A stretch of 61,077 nt of DNA from Deltaproteobacteria bacterium (GTDB taxonomy: Bacteria > Desulfobacterota > Deferrimicrobia > Deferrimicrobiales > Deferrimicrobiaceae), in contig JACRIV010000072.1 of assembly GCA_016220005.1 (NCBI GenBank), positions 1 through 61,077 on the forward strand. The letters are read 5' to 3'. Made by a program: the position numbers and the translations under genes. The notes under the pieces were generated by a model. The model did not search any database and had not been told where the DNA came from. It saw nothing but the letters and a program-made list of their open reading frames with translations. Below are positions 16,995 through 25,877 of the stretch, one piece after another; within the stretch, counting starts at the first letter, position 1, and the number at the start of each line of letters is the position of its first letter.

Positions 16995-17741
16995 ATGAAC
17001 GATGAGGAAGCCCGGCTCCCGCTGTCGGAACACCTAGAGGAGTTGCGCCTCAGGCTGATCCGGTCCCTGATCGCGCTGGGGATCGGAACGGGGCTCTGCT
17101 ACAACTGGGCGGAGGGGATCTACAGGGCGCTCCTCCGGCCGCTGTTGGCCAACCTCCCGGGCAACTCCCGGCTCATCTTCACCGAGCTCACCGAGGCGTT
17201 CCTCACCTACTTCAAGGTCGCCCTGTGGGGAGGGTTCATCCTCGCCAGCCCGGTGATCTTCTACCAGCTCTGGCGCTTCATCTCGCCCGGCCTCTACCGG
17301 AAGGAACGCAAGCTCGTCATAGTCTTCGCGGGATGGTCGACGGCAGGGCTTCTCGCCGGGATGGCCTTCGGATACTTCGTGGCGATCCCCCAGGTCTTCT
17401 CCTTCTTCCTGTCCTTCGCCCGCACGATCGTCGTCCCCATGCCGTCGATGAAGGAGTCCCTCTCCCTCGTCCTCCGGATGCTCTTCATCTTCGGGGTCAT
17501 GTTCGAGCTGCCGCTGCTCCTCTACCTGCTCGGGCGGGCCGGCATCCTCACCCCGTCGCTCCTGCGAAGAGGGAGGAAAGTCGCCATCCTGGGCGTGCTG
17601 ATCCTGGGCGCCGTCCTCACCCCCCCGGACGTCGTCTCCCAGATCCTGATCGCGGCGCCGCTCTACGTCCTCTACGAGGGGGGGATCCTGCTCTGCGCCG
17701 TGGGAGCGCGTGCCCATAACAAGGCGTCGGTGCGGGCTTGA
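16995..17741 (+). CDS. tatC: Sec-independent translocase TatC
   Basis: 248 residues with six predicted membrane helices. The cytoplasmic N-terminal LSEHLEELRLRL motif binds the twin-Arg signal. FTELTEAFLTYFKVALWGG, the FISPGLYRKERK loop, FGVMFELPLLLYLL and LTPPDVVSQILIAAPLYVLYE are family hallmarks. It is the receptor of the Tat translocon in the inner membrane and is co-directional with tatA. Confidence 0.97.
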   Translation: MNDEEARLPLSEHLEELRLRLIRSLIALGIGTGLCYNWAEGIYRALLRPLLANLPGNSRLIFTELTEAFLTYFKVALWGGFILASPVIFYQLWRFISPGLYRKERKLVIVFAGWSTAGLLAGMAFGYFVAIPQVFSFFLSFARTIVVPMPSMKESLSLVLRMLFIFGVMFELPLLLYLLGRAGILTPSLLRRGRKVAILGVLILGAVLTPPDVVSQILIAAPLYVLYEGGILLCAVGARAHNKASVRA

Positions 17742-17766
17742 GCGGCCGGCCGAAATTAACTATAGT
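17738..17766 (+). promoter_or_regulatory. Candidate promoter for the zinc-ribbon gene
   Basis: TTGAGC (17738-17743), a 17-bp spacer, and TATAGT (17761-17766), 48 bp upstream of the chosen ATG 17814. It overlaps the tatC stop. Spacing is ideal and both hexamers are close to consensus. Confidence 0.5.
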
Positions 17767-17813
17767 CGGGGGAGGATCTCCGGCCAACGAAAGAACTTGA
17801 ACGGAGGATGCAG

Positions 17814-19286
17814 ATGATCATTCAGTGCCCCACATGCAGTGCGCGTTTCCGGTTGGATGAGGCCAAGATCAAAGGGCGCGGAGCGCGCGTGCGCTGTCGC
17901 CGGTGCGGGGAATCGATCGTGGTCATCAAGCCCGAGACCTCCCCGGCCCCCTCCCCGGTTGAAACCGGCGGGGACCTCCTCGATCTGCGTTCCGTCGTCC
18001 GGGAGACGCTGGGGGAGCAGCCGGCGCCTTCCATTCCTCCCGCCGCACCCCCGCCCGAACAGCCGGAGCCCGAACCGCGGGCCGATTTCTCCCCGATCGC
18101 ACGCGGACCGATCGAGGAGCCTGCCTCTTCGTTCGTGGAAACCGCGCCTCCGCCTCCGTCCCCGGCAGAGGAACCCGCGCCTTCGTTCGCCGAAACCGTC
18201 CCTGCGGCCGCCCCGTCCTCCGTCGAGGAACCGCCTCCCGAAAAGGACGAGGTCGACATCGCCTTTGAAAAGTTCCTCTCTTCCTCGGGGCTGGAGGAGC
18301 CCCTCCCGGCGGGGGAAAAAGGCGAAGTTCCCGGGCCGGGCGACCTGACCGTGGATTTCAGCCCCGAGGAGAAACTGGAGCTTCCGAAAGAGGCCCCCGC
18401 TCCCGAGACGCCGTTCCGGTCCGAATTCCTGCTGAGCGATACCGACTCCCTCGCGTTCCTGAAGGAGGAGTACGAAAGGGGGGACAAACGGGAAGCGTTC
18501 GACATCTCCACCAGCGTCACCGCCGAGCCGCAGCTCCTCCGCGCGGAGGAGGAAGCCGCGGAGGCGCCGAAGCCCGCCGCCGTGCTCATCCCCCCGGCGG
18601 AACCGGCCTCGGCGCCCGGCGAGCCTCCGGGCAGGCAGGCGGAACCCGGGCAACCGGGACAAGCCGAAGCAAAGCCCCTTGCGCCTCCCGAGGAGGCGCC
18701 CGCCGCGAAGGCCTATCTCCGGCAGAAGCCCCCGGTGGAGGCGCCGGCACGTTCCTCCTTCCTGCGGCCCTCCGTCATCACCCTCGTCCTGATATTCGCA
18801 GCCCTTGCGGGGGGCGGAGCCTACCTCGGGTTCACGAAGAGCGGCCAGGATCTTCTGCGGGGGCTCATCCCCGGAATGGAGTCGCTGTGGCTGCGCGGCG
18901 GCAAGCCCGGCCCGCAGTACGACGTGCGGAACCTGATCGGCTATTACGAGTCCAGCGCGAAAGCGGGAAACCTGTTCATCATCAAGGGGCAGGTGGCGAA
19001 CGTCGGCCGGACCCGCAAGAGCGGGATCCGGATCCACGCGGCGTTATTGGACGGCAATGACCGGCCGATCGCGGAGAGGACCTGCTACGCGGGGAACATC
19101 CTGCCGGGGGAAACGCTGCGCGTGGCCCCCCGTGAGAAGATCGAGGAAGCCATGTCGAACCGCTTCGGCGAGAAGCTGGTCAACATGGACATCGCCCCGG
19201 GCAAATCGGTGCCCTTCATGGTGGTGTTCTTCAATATTCCCGAAGGGATCGACGCCTATCGCCTGGAGGCGAAGGACGGCGAGTAG
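17814..19286 (+). CDS. MJ0042-type zinc-ribbon, DUF3426-like membrane protein
   Basis: 490 residues. An N-terminal zinc ribbon (MIIQCPTCSARF...VRCRRCGES, two CxxC knuckles) is followed by a long low-complexity Pro/Glu/Ala linker (about 45-300), one membrane helix (SVITLVLIFAALAGGGAYLG) and a C-terminal DUF3426-like beta domain (FIIKGQVANVGRTRKSGIRI, LPGETLRVA). Such proteins are common in delta-proteobacteria but have no assigned function. I prefer ATG 17814 over ATG 17808 because GGAGG abuts the latter. It lies between tatAC and a convergent second tatA. Confidence 0.85.
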   Translation: MIIQCPTCSARFRLDEAKIKGRGARVRCRRCGESIVVIKPETSPAPSPVETGGDLLDLRSVVRETLGEQPAPSIPPAAPPPEQPEPEPRADFSPIARGPIEEPASSFVETAPPPPSPAEEPAPSFAETVPAAAPSSVEEPPPEKDEVDIAFEKFLSSSGLEEPLPAGEKGEVPGPGDLTVDFSPEEKLELPKEAPAPETPFRSEFLLSDTDSLAFLKEEYERGDKREAFDISTSVTAEPQLLRAEEEAAEAPKPAAVLIPPAEPASAPGEPPGRQAEPGQPGQAEAKPLAPPEEAPAAKAYLRQKPPVEAPARSSFLRPSVITLVLIFAALAGGGAYLGFTKSGQDLLRGLIPGMESLWLRGGKPGPQYDVRNLIGYYESSAKAGNLFIIKGQVANVGRTRKSGIRIHAALLDGNDRPIAERTCYAGNILPGETLRVAPREKIEEAMSNRFGEKLVNMDIAPGKSVPFMVVFFNIPEGIDAYRLEAKDGE

Positions 19287-19288
19287 GG

Positions 19289-19309
19289 AAGCGCGGGAAG
19301 ACAGCGCTT
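19289..19309. terminator. Hairpin between convergent genes
   Basis: AAGCGC (19289-19294) pairs with GCGCTT (19304-19309) across a 9-nt loop, between the zinc-ribbon stop and the stop of the second tatA. There is no strong T-run, so it is a weak bidirectional terminator at best. Confidence 0.35.
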
Positions 19310-19326
19310 AAGGGACCGCGGCGCGG

Positions 19327-19512
19327 CTACTTTTTCCGCTCGTCGGTCTTGGCGGGGGTGACGTCGACCTCGTCCTTCTCTTTCATCGACTTCTTGAAGT
19401 TCCGTATTCCTTCCCCAAGGCCTGCGCCGATCTGCGGGAGCTTGCCCGCCCCGAACAGCAGGACGACGATCACGAGAAGTATCAGGAGCTCCGGCAACCC
19501 TAGTCCGAACAT
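19327..19512 (-). CDS. tatA: Second TatA/TatE-type protein
   Basis: 61 residues: [21 protein letters not shown] membrane helix, [21 protein letters not shown] amphipathic helix, then a charged tail. The FGAGKLP hinge is TatA/TatE-like and differs from the FGPKRLP of the first copy, so the two may be TatA and TatB equivalents or substrate-specific paralogs. SD AAAGGAGG precedes the ATG. It is monocistronic and convergent with the zinc-ribbon gene. Confidence 0.92.
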   Translation of the reverse strand: MFGLGLPELLILLVIVVLLFGAGKLPQIGAGLGEGIRNFKKSMKEKDEVDVTPAKTDERKK

Positions 19513-19583
19513 TTCTCCTCCTTTAAGTTACAACCATCAACGCTCCGGCCACGTTGCGGGCACCCAGGAATTCGGGCAAGCGA

Positions 19584-19658
19584 GCCGCCAGCTTCAGCAT
19601 TATACCGGGTAAGCTGCGGACGCTCTCGACTTTTCGATGGCGGGCCGCCAGCTTCAGC
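19584..19658. repeat. Paired 15-bp direct repeats upstream of second tatA
   Basis: GCCGCCAGCTTCAGC occurs at 19584-19598 and 19644-19658, exactly 60 bp apart, in the gap between aroB' and the minus-strand tatA. The spacing of about six helical turns would suit a regulator binding the same DNA face. There is no other evidence. Confidence 0.4.
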
Positions 19659-19699
19659 CGGTGACTCTTTAATTATACCCCCCATGGGAGAGGACCGCC

Positions 19700-20701
19700 T
19701 CATTTTTCGCGGATCGTTTCCTCGACCGCCACGCCGAAGTGCCTGCCCGCCGCCTCTTCCGCGAGGAGGACGGCGTCCCCGACGGCCAGCTTCGCCACGG
19801 AGGCGGTCGTCCCTCCCGGGCCCACCAGCCGGATCGTCTCCGCGTTCTGGAGGATGACGGAGTGGACCGCCCCGGAAGAGGACTTCGCGCGGACGAGCAG
19901 CAGCGGGCGGCGCTCCACCTTGACGCGCCCGACATGGGCGGTCTCTCCGCCGCCCGCATCGTCGACAATGAGCACCTCGGACCCGGAGGAGAGCTCCGAC
20001 AGGTAGGCGGTCCGCCCCCCAGGCAGCCTGCAGTAGGAGTGGATCCCTCCCGCATTGACCCGGAAGGGGCGCGGAAGCACGTAAGGGTTGGGGACGTTCT
20101 CGGCGCACACGAGGAAGAGCCCCGCGCTCGAATTCCCCACCAGCAACCCGCGGCTCCCCTCTATCAGCGTGCAGGTGTCCACGCAGGCCCGGTCGCCGAT
20201 CCCCAGCATGGAGATCTCCGTGACTCTTCCCTCGACAAGCGGGACCCTTTCGGCCCCGGTGCGGGCGGCTTCCGCAAGGGCGCGCATCCGTCCCGGGGAA
20301 TACGGGGAAAGGACAATCCCGTGGACCCCTTTTTCCAGGACACCCCGGTAGAGCGTCACCTCCTCGGGGGTCCGGGCCGCCACCAGGATCTTCCTCCGCC
20401 AGGCCACGAGGTTCTCGAGGGGGATCACTTCCCGTTCCCGGGGGAATACCGCCCAGATCGTCTCGGGGGGGGAAGAAAGGATCGCCGCCTCGTCCTCCTT
20501 CCCCTCCATCCGGGTCACCCGGAAATCCCGCCCTTCCCGGAGGTCGCCTTCCGCGCAGGCGGCCCGGACCCGCCCGAGCTCCCGCACGGCGGCGGCGCAC
20601 CCGTCGGGGACCCAGAGCGTGTCGACGCCCGACTCCAGGGCGGCGACCGCCGCCTCCTTGTCCCACGGGATGACCCGCGCCCAGATTACGGGGGGCATCA
20701 C
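19700..20701 (-). CDS. 3-dehydroquinate synthase II (archaeal type, AroB')
   Basis: 333 residues. It matches the MJ1249-type enzyme that oxidatively deaminates and cyclises 2-amino-3,7-dideoxy-D-threo-hept-6-ulosonate to 3-dehydroquinate with NAD. Recognisable stretches are [21 protein letters not shown] followed by [24 protein letters not shown] and [18 protein letters not shown] 20701 overlaps the preceding gene stop (ATGA). Pairing with the ADH synthase gene identifies the alternative entry to the shikimate pathway that bypasses DAHP. The normal aroB/aroG genes are not in the window. Confidence 0.93.
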   Translation of the reverse strand: MMPPVIWARVIPWDKEAAVAALESGVDTLWVPDGCAAAVRELGRVRAACAEGDLREGRDFRVTRMEGKEDEAAILSSPPETIWAVFPREREVIPLENLVAWRRKILVAARTPEEVTLYRGVLEKGVHGIVLSPYSPGRMRALAEAARTGAERVPLVEGRVTEISMLGIGDRACVDTCTLIEGSRGLLVGNSSAGLFLVCAENVPNPYVLPRPFRVNAGGIHSYCRLPGGRTAYLSELSSGSEVLIVDDAGGGETAHVGRVKVERRPLLLVRAKSSSGAVHSVILQNAETIRLVGPGGTTASVAKLAVGDAVLLAEEAAGRHFGVAVEETIREK

Positions 20702-21501
20702 TTGCCCCTAGCCTTCAGTATGCCGGTCGCCTCCTGAAGGGAGGCGCCCCCGTGGACGAGCGCCACGATGGCCCGCACCATCGAGGCCGGGGACCGGTGC
20801 TGGAAGACGTTGCGTCCGATGGAAGCCCCGGCGCCTCCCGCGGAGACGGCGTCCCGGACCATCCGGAGGACGTCCTCGTCGCTCTCCATCTTCTCCCCGC
20901 CGGCGATGACGACCGGCGAGGCGCACCCGTCCACCACCTCGCGGAAGCTCTCGGGGCTGCCGGTGTAAGGGACCTTGACGATGTCCGCCCCCATCTCCGC
21001 GCCCACGCGGGCGGCGTGGCGCACGTACCGGACGTCGTACTCGTTCTTGATCTTGGGGCCGCGGGTGTAGATCATCGCGAGGAGCGGCATCCCCCACCGC
21101 TGACACGAGCTGGACATCACCCCGAAGTCCCGCAGCATCTGCGCCTCGTCGTCCGCCCCGAGGTTCACGTGGATCGACACCGCGTCCGCGCCCATCTGCA
21201 GTGCGTCCTCCACGGTCGCCACCAGAACCTTCCGATTGGAGTCGGGAGAAAGGTTCGTGCTGGCGGAGAGATGAAGGATAAGCCCCAGGTCCTTGCCGTA
21301 CCCGCGGTGGCCGAACATCGCGGCGCCGCGGTGCACCACGGCGGCGTTGGCCCCTCCCTCCGCGATGAGGTTCGCGGCCGGCGGGATCTGGACGAGGCCG
21401 GGGATGGGGCCGACGGTCACCCCGTGGTCCATCGGCACGATCACCGTCCTGCGGGTGTTCCGGTCCATGATCCGCTCGAGGCGGACTTTCTTCCCGATCA
21501 T
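20698..21501 (-). CDS. ADH synthase, 2-amino-3,7-dideoxy-D-threo-hept-6-ulosonate synthase (AroA')
   Basis: 267 residues of the DhnA-type class I aldolase family. [15 protein letters not shown] near the N-terminus, [11 protein letters not shown], and the Schiff-base lysine in [10 protein letters not shown] identify it. It condenses L-aspartate semialdehyde with a sugar phosphate-derived ketose in the archaeal-type dehydroquinate pathway. DhnA fructose-bisphosphate aldolase is the alternative, but the neighbouring AroB' supports ADH synthase. It overlaps aroB' by 4 bp and follows a PilT-like gene by 28 bp. Confidence 0.92.
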   Translation of the reverse strand: MIGKKVRLERIMDRNTRRTVIVPMDHGVTVGPIPGLVQIPPAANLIAEGGANAAVVHRGAAMFGHRGYGKDLGLILHLSASTNLSPDSNRKVLVATVEDALQMGADAVSIHVNLGADDEAQMLRDFGVMSSSCQRWGMPLLAMIYTRGPKIKNEYDVRYVRHAARVGAEMGADIVKVPYTGSPESFREVVDGCASPVVIAGGEKMESDEDVLRMVRDAVSAGGAGASIGRNVFQHRSPASMVRAIVALVHGGASLQEATGILKARGK

Positions 21502-21529
21502 CCTTTCCCTCCCTCGCCTATGGCAAAGC

Positions 21530-23092
21530 CTACTTGAAGACCCCCCGGACCTTGAGGAGGTCGTTCAGGTACGTGCCGCTGTCGGCGTACTTGAGCGCTT
21601 CCTCGTATTTCACCTTGCCCGTGGATACCAGCTCCGCCAGGTTCCAGTCGATGCTCACCAGCTCCTCGACGTTGGTCTGCATCATCCCCCGCAGCAGGCT
21701 GACCTTCCCTTCCCGGATGGCGTTGCGGACCCGCAGGGAGGAGCTCATCCTCTCCCAGGCCAGGATCCGGCCGGGGCCGGACGCCCTTCGGAGCAGGCGT
21801 TGGCTGAAGACCATCAGGAGGCAGTCGGCGACCTGCGCGCGGACCTGGAGCTGCTGGCTCGCCGGGAAGGCGTCGATGATCCGGTCCACCGCCGACGTGG
21901 CGCTCAGTGAGTGGAGCGTCCCCATGACGAGGTGCCCGGTTTCCGCGGCCGTGAGCGCGATGGAGATGCTCTCGTAGTCCCGGAGCTCCCCGATGACGAT
22001 CACGTCGGGGTTCTGTCGGAAGATGTGGCGCAGCCCGTCCGCGAAGGACAGCGTGTCGGTCCCCACCTCGCGCTGGTTGACGTTGGAGTTCATGTGGCGA
22101 TGCGTGTACTCGACCGGGTCCTCGATCGTGACGACGTTGGCCTTCCTTTCCCGGTTGATCGTCTCCACGAGGTTGGCGAGCGTCGTGGACTTGCCGTGCC
22201 CGTTGGGTCCCGTGACGAGGATCAGCCCCTGGGTCTTGAGGGCGAACTCCCGGAGGAAATCGGGGAGCCCCAGCTCGGCCGCGGTCGGGATGGCGTCCGC
22301 GACGTGCCGGGCGGTGAAGGCGATCGAGTTCCTCTGCCGGTAGACGTTGCAACGGAAGCGGGCCACGCCGTTCAGCGAATAGGCGAAGTCGAGTTCCAGG
22401 TTCTCCTGGAAGGTGCGCTTCTGCTCCGCCGTCATGATGCCGTGGATCATCTGCTCGATCTCGGCGGGCCTCTGCGCCGGGAGGTTCAGGCGCCGGATCT
22501 CGTTGTCGACACGAATCGACGGGATCGCCCCCGCGGACAGGTGCAGGTCCTGGCCTTTCCACGAAACCAGCGTCTCGAGCAGGCTGGGGAGGTTCTTTTC
22601 GGGCTTGGCCCGCTTCGGCTCCTTCTCGGGCTGGAGCTTCAGGGCCACCGTGCCGTACCCGTGCGCCTGGAAGAAGGCGAGGGCCTGCTCGAAGTGAGTC
22701 GCGGACAGGATCACCGGCTTGGTGCTGTGGCCCGACTGGAACTCGACGTCGGTCAGGGCCGAAAGGTCGGTCGGATCCACCATCCCCACGACCAGCCGCT
22801 TCCCCTCGAACCCGATGGGCATGAGCCTCCGCAGCCGGACGGTCTCGAGTTGGACCAGCCGCTGGATGGTGGAGGGAACTTCCACCTTGACCAGGTTGAT
22901 GTGCTGCATCCCCGTCTGCTCGGACAGGGCGTTCAGGAGAGCGTCCTCGGTGATGAACCCCAGGCGGATGAGGTTCTCGCCGAGCGTCCCTCCCAGTTGA
23001 TTCTGGCTCTTCAAGGCCTGCTGGAGCTGATCCTCGTGGATCAGGCCCGCAGCAACGAGAATCTCCCCGATTTTCAATTTTTTGTCGGGCAT
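21530..23092 (-). CDS. MshEN-domain PilT-like type IV pilus ATPase
   Basis: 520 residues. The N-terminal 150 residues form an MshEN/GspE-N domain with two successive c-di-GMP-type 24-residue motifs (about 7-30 and 37-60; IGEILVAAG and LGENLIRLG with downstream L-x3-L-x2-Q). A PilT-class ATPase follows: Walker [10 protein letters not shown] at 295-303, Asp box, VIVIGELRD Walker B and the [13 protein letters not shown] His box. It lacks the tetra-Cys element of PilB/GspE. The start is ATG 23092 after GGGGGGCGG. It lies between the TIGR02757 gene and the aroA'/aroB' genes. Confidence 0.9.
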   Translation of the reverse strand: MPDKKLKIGEILVAAGLIHEDQLQQALKSQNQLGGTLGENLIRLGFITEDALLNALSEQTGMQHINLVKVEVPSTIQRLVQLETVRLRRLMPIGFEGKRLVVGMVDPTDLSALTDVEFQSGHSTKPVILSATHFEQALAFFQAHGYGTVALKLQPEKEPKRAKPEKNLPSLLETLVSWKGQDLHLSAGAIPSIRVDNEIRRLNLPAQRPAEIEQMIHGIMTAEQKRTFQENLELDFAYSLNGVARFRCNVYRQRNSIAFTARHVADAIPTAAELGLPDFLREFALKTQGLILVTGPNGHGKSTTLANLVETINRERKANVVTIEDPVEYTHRHMNSNVNQREVGTDTLSFADGLRHIFRQNPDVIVIGELRDYESISIALTAAETGHLVMGTLHSLSATSAVDRIIDAFPASQQLQVRAQVADCLLMVFSQRLLRRASGPGRILAWERMSSSLRVRNAIREGKVSLLRGMMQTNVEELVSIDWNLAELVSTGKVKYEEALKYADSGTYLNDLLKVRGVFK

Positions 23093-23165
23093 CCCGCCCC
23101 CCGTGGAAACCAAGATATCGTATCGATTCTCCAAATCTATCCCAGAGCGACAAACAACGGCAATA

Positions 23166-24002
23166 TCAAAATCTCCCCGGAAGGCGCCTTCGGATGCAGG
23201 CCCCCGCGATCGCACACCGGTTGCACTCCCCTGCCCGCAGGAGGGTGCACTCCTTGAGGATCCCGATCCGGGTCAGGGCGAAGTCGAACCGGACCGGGTC
23301 CTCGGGGCACACGCTGCGGAAGGCCGCAGTGATCTCCTCCGCCGCCTTCCAATCCGCCGCACATCGCTTCGTGAGCCCCATCCACCTCCCCAGGCGGGCC
23401 ATGTGGGTGTCCAGAGGGACGATCAGGTCCCGCGGGGAAAGGGCGGTCCAGATCCCGAGATCCACGCCGTCTCCCCCGCGCACCATCCAGCGCAGGAACA
23501 AGTTGTGCCGCTTGCACGCCGATCCCTTCCATGGATCGGGGAAGAGGAAGTCCCGCTCCCTGGGAAACGCCCCGCCCCATTCGCCGCGGAACCAGGCGAG
23601 AAATCGGGACAGCCATTCCCGCGCCCCCGTCCCCGCATCGTCGATCCCGCGCCGATAGAGCGCTTCCAGCGTCCCGTGCGCAAGGTACGCGGCGCGCACG
23701 CACCGGAGGAACCGGCGGACCCCGGCGGGCGAGATGAACCGGTGGCGCAGCGGGGAGATGCCCTCGGGAGGAAAGGACCCTCGGCCGGTCAGGGCCGCGT
23801 GCGGCGACGGCCCAAGGGCGTCGAACAGTCGGGCGAGGAACGCCTTGATTTGCGGGACGTTTCCGAAGGCGAAGGCGGCCGAAATGAAGGCGGCCGCCTC
23901 GATGTCCGGCCCGGAGCGGAAGCGGTGGGGGAACTCGACGGGATCGGAGGAGAGCGCCGCGCCGCCGTAGGCGGCAAGGACCGCCGAGAGGGCTTTCTCC
24001 AA
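23166..24002 (-). CDS. TIGR02757 (DUF2400) family protein
   Basis: 278 residues from TTG 24002. Conserved family stretches are FISAAFAFGNVPQIKAFLARL, FRFI-like RHRFISPAGV, CKRHNLFLRWMVRG, DLIVPLDTHMARLGRWMGLTKR and the Cys-rich C-terminus (CTLLRAGECNRCAIAGACI), which resembles an Fe-S or zinc site of endonuclease III-like helix-hairpin-helix proteins. Function is not established. The start is uncertain because no good SD is seen and the frame stays open into hisG. It follows hisG by 23 bp. Confidence 0.85.
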   Translation of the reverse strand: MEKALSAVLAAYGGAALSSDPVEFPHRFRSGPDIEAAAFISAAFAFGNVPQIKAFLARLFDALGPSPHAALTGRGSFPPEGISPLRHRFISPAGVRRFLRCVRAAYLAHGTLEALYRRGIDDAGTGAREWLSRFLAWFRGEWGGAFPRERDFLFPDPWKGSACKRHNLFLRWMVRGGDGVDLGIWTALSPRDLIVPLDTHMARLGRWMGLTKRCAADWKAAEEITAAFRSVCPEDPVRFDFALTRIGILKECTLLRAGECNRCAIAGACIRRRLPGRF

Positions 24003-24025
24003 CGCTGCGACCGGGGGCCTGCTCG

Positions 24026-24913
24026 CTAAGGGATCACCTTGTTCAGCGGGTACTCGACGATCCCCGAGGCGCCCGACTTCTTGAGCACGGGGATCAATTC
24101 GCGCACGGTCTTCTCGTCGACGATCACCTCGAGGCTGAACCAGCCGGCTTCGCTCAGGGACGAGATCGTCGGGTTCTGGAGCGCCGGGAGCACCTTGAGG
24201 ACGGTGTCCAGTTCCGTCCGCCGGACGTTCATCTTGAGCCCGACCTTTTCCTGCGCCCGCAGGGCGCCCGTGAGGAGCATCGCGATGTTTTCGATCTTCT
24301 GCCTCTTCCATGGGTCCTTCCACGCGTCGCGGTTGGCGATCAGCACGGTTGTCGACTCGAGGACCGTGTCGACGATGCGGAGGTTGTTTGCCCGCAGGGA
24401 GCTGCCCGTCTCGGTCAGCTCCACGATCGCGTCCGCGAGGCGCGGGGCCTTCACTTCGGTCGCGCCCCACGAGAACTCGACCAGCGCGTCGATCCCTTTT
24501 TCCTTCAGGAACCTCCGGGTGTACTGCACGAGCTCCGTGGCCACCCGCTTGCCCTGCAAGTCTTCGATGCGCTTGATGGACGACTCGTTGGGGACCGCCA
24601 CCACCCAGCGGACGAGCCGTAAGCCCCCCTTCGCGTATTGGAGGGTGCACACCTCCTTGACCTTCGCGTTCTGCTCCATCACCCAGTCCCGCCCGGTCAG
24701 TCCGAGGTCGAGAATGCCGTCCTGGACGTACCGCGCCATCTCCTGGGCGCGGATCAAAAGCCCCGAGAGCTCCTCGTCGTCGATGGAGGGAACGTAGCTG
24801 CGGGACCCCACCGTGATGTTGAACCCGGCCTTCTTGAACAGGTTGAGAGTGGAGTCCTGGAGGCTCCCCTTGGGCAGCCCGATGCTCAAGACCCTCCTCG
24901 CTTTCTCCTTCAT
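24026..24913 (-). CDS. hisG: ATP phosphoribosyltransferase, long form (HisG)
   Basis: 295 residues. HisG condenses ATP with PRPP in the first step of histidine synthesis. [18 protein letters not shown] starts the catalytic domain; [12 protein letters not shown] and the PRPP-binding segment ([20 protein letters not shown]) follow. Residues beyond about 215 form the C-terminal ACT-like regulatory domain, so feedback inhibition by histidine without HisZ is expected. ATG 24913 has GAGAGGAG upstream. No other his genes are adjacent. Confidence 0.96.
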   Translation of the reverse strand: MKEKARRVLSIGLPKGSLQDSTLNLFKKAGFNITVGSRSYVPSIDDEELSGLLIRAQEMARYVQDGILDLGLTGRDWVMEQNAKVKEVCTLQYAKGGLRLVRWVVAVPNESSIKRIEDLQGKRVATELVQYTRRFLKEKGIDALVEFSWGATEVKAPRLADAIVELTETGSSLRANNLRIVDTVLESTTVLIANRDAWKDPWKRQKIENIAMLLTGALRAQEKVGLKMNVRRTELDTVLKVLPALQNPTISSLSEAGWFSLEVIVDEKTVRELIPVLKKSGASGIVEYPLNKVIP

Positions 24914-24990
24914 GGCGCTCCTCTCGGGGGAAAATGGAATAGTTATTCTACTTGCGGCGGCCGGCCAAGGCAATCGTTACGGGGGCATCG

Positions 24991-25635
24991 TTACGGGGGG
25001 CAGACCTCCGTGATGCCGCCCGAGGGGCGCCTCCCTCCCCCGACCTTGCGGAGGGCCTCCTCGGCGGCCCGCCGGACCTGCGGGTCCGAACTGTCGACCT
25101 TGCCCATGACAAGGCGCAAGGCGCCCTCGCCGCCGAACTGGGCCACGGTATGGATCGCCTGGACCTGGACCGACGGGTCGGAATCGGAGAGCGCCGCCTG
25201 GATGGACGGGGCGGCAGCCCGGGCGTCGAGCTGCCGGAGTATGAAGAGCGCGTTGCGCCGGACGACGGGGTCGGCGTGTTTGAGGGCCAGGACGGTCTTG
25301 CGGAGGGACTCGTTCCCGATGTTAATCAGGGCGCCGCTCGCCAGCCAACGCACCTCCTCGTTTCCCAGCGCGGCGATCAGCGAATCGACCGCGACGGGTC
25401 CCAGGTCCACTAGCCTCCGCATGGCGTAGCTGCGGACAGCCAGCTCCCGGTCCTTCAGGTAGAAAACGATCCCTGCCGCGGCGGCCTCCCCTCCCAAGTC
25501 GAAGAGCGTATCGATCGCCTCCGTCTTCTCCCGCCACGCTTCTTCGCGCCGGTCCTCGGCACGGGATGCGGGCGCGGCGATCGCGAGAACGAGAGAAAGG
25601 ACCATGGGTATTACTACCTTGATGCTCCGGGGCAA
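24991..25635 (-). CDS. Secreted HEAT-repeat protein
   Basis: 214 residues: an N-terminal signal peptide (to about ASRA, residue 26), then four to five HEAT-like helical repeats with the DPxVRxxA pattern (DRELAVRSYAMRRLVDLG, DPVVRRNALFILRQL, DPSVQVQAIHTVAQFG, DPQVRRAAEEALRKVG). TTG 25635 is preferred because GGAGG lies 7 bp upstream and it gives a proper signal peptide. HEAT repeats are protein-binding scaffolds; the partner is unknown. A 13-bp tandem duplication (ATCGTTACGGGGG at 24973-24985 and 24987-24999) spans its stop codon. Confidence 0.82.
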   Translation of the reverse strand: MPRSIKVVIPMVLSLVLAIAAPASRAEDRREEAWREKTEAIDTLFDLGGEAAAAGIVFYLKDRELAVRSYAMRRLVDLGPVAVDSLIAALGNEEVRWLASGALINIGNESLRKTVLALKHADPVVRRNALFILRQLDARAAAPSIQAALSDSDPSVQVQAIHTVAQFGGEGALRLVMGKVDSSDPQVRRAAEEALRKVGGGRRPSGGITEVCPP

Positions 25636-25801
25636 CCGGCCCTCCAGGCCCGAAATGGCTTCAATGCAGTCGCTTGGCCGCCTCTTGACAATCGGCCCGG
25701 TGCCTAGCCCGGGAACGGGCGAGCGCCACCGGCCGAAGGGATGCGCGGGAGCGGCCGGAAGTCCCCGTATCCTTGCACCCCCTCCCGCTTATACAATGGG
25801 A

Positions 25802-25846
25802 GGGGACACTCCTTCAACATGAGACTCGAGTCAAGGAGATGTCCCC
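25802..25846 (+). repeat. Hairpin element, copy A, before the glycosyltransferase
   Basis: Arms GGGGACACTCCTT and AAGGAGATGTCCCC enclose CAACATGAGACTCGAGTC. The same element recurs at 28796-28841 on the other strand, with different arm bases that still pair. It ends 31 bp before the GTG start at 25878. A second, overlapping hairpin (CCCCCTCCC at 25778-25786 with GGGAGGGG at 25798-25805) would compete with it. Confidence 0.75.
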
Positions 25847-25877
25847 TGCGTGCGGGACTGGGCCGGGAGGGTCGCGG

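Noticed and set aside
19584-19658. Two identical 15-mers considered as the start of a CRISPR array
   Set aside because: There are only two units, the spacing from start to start is 60 bp with a partly repetitive filler, and no cas gene is present.
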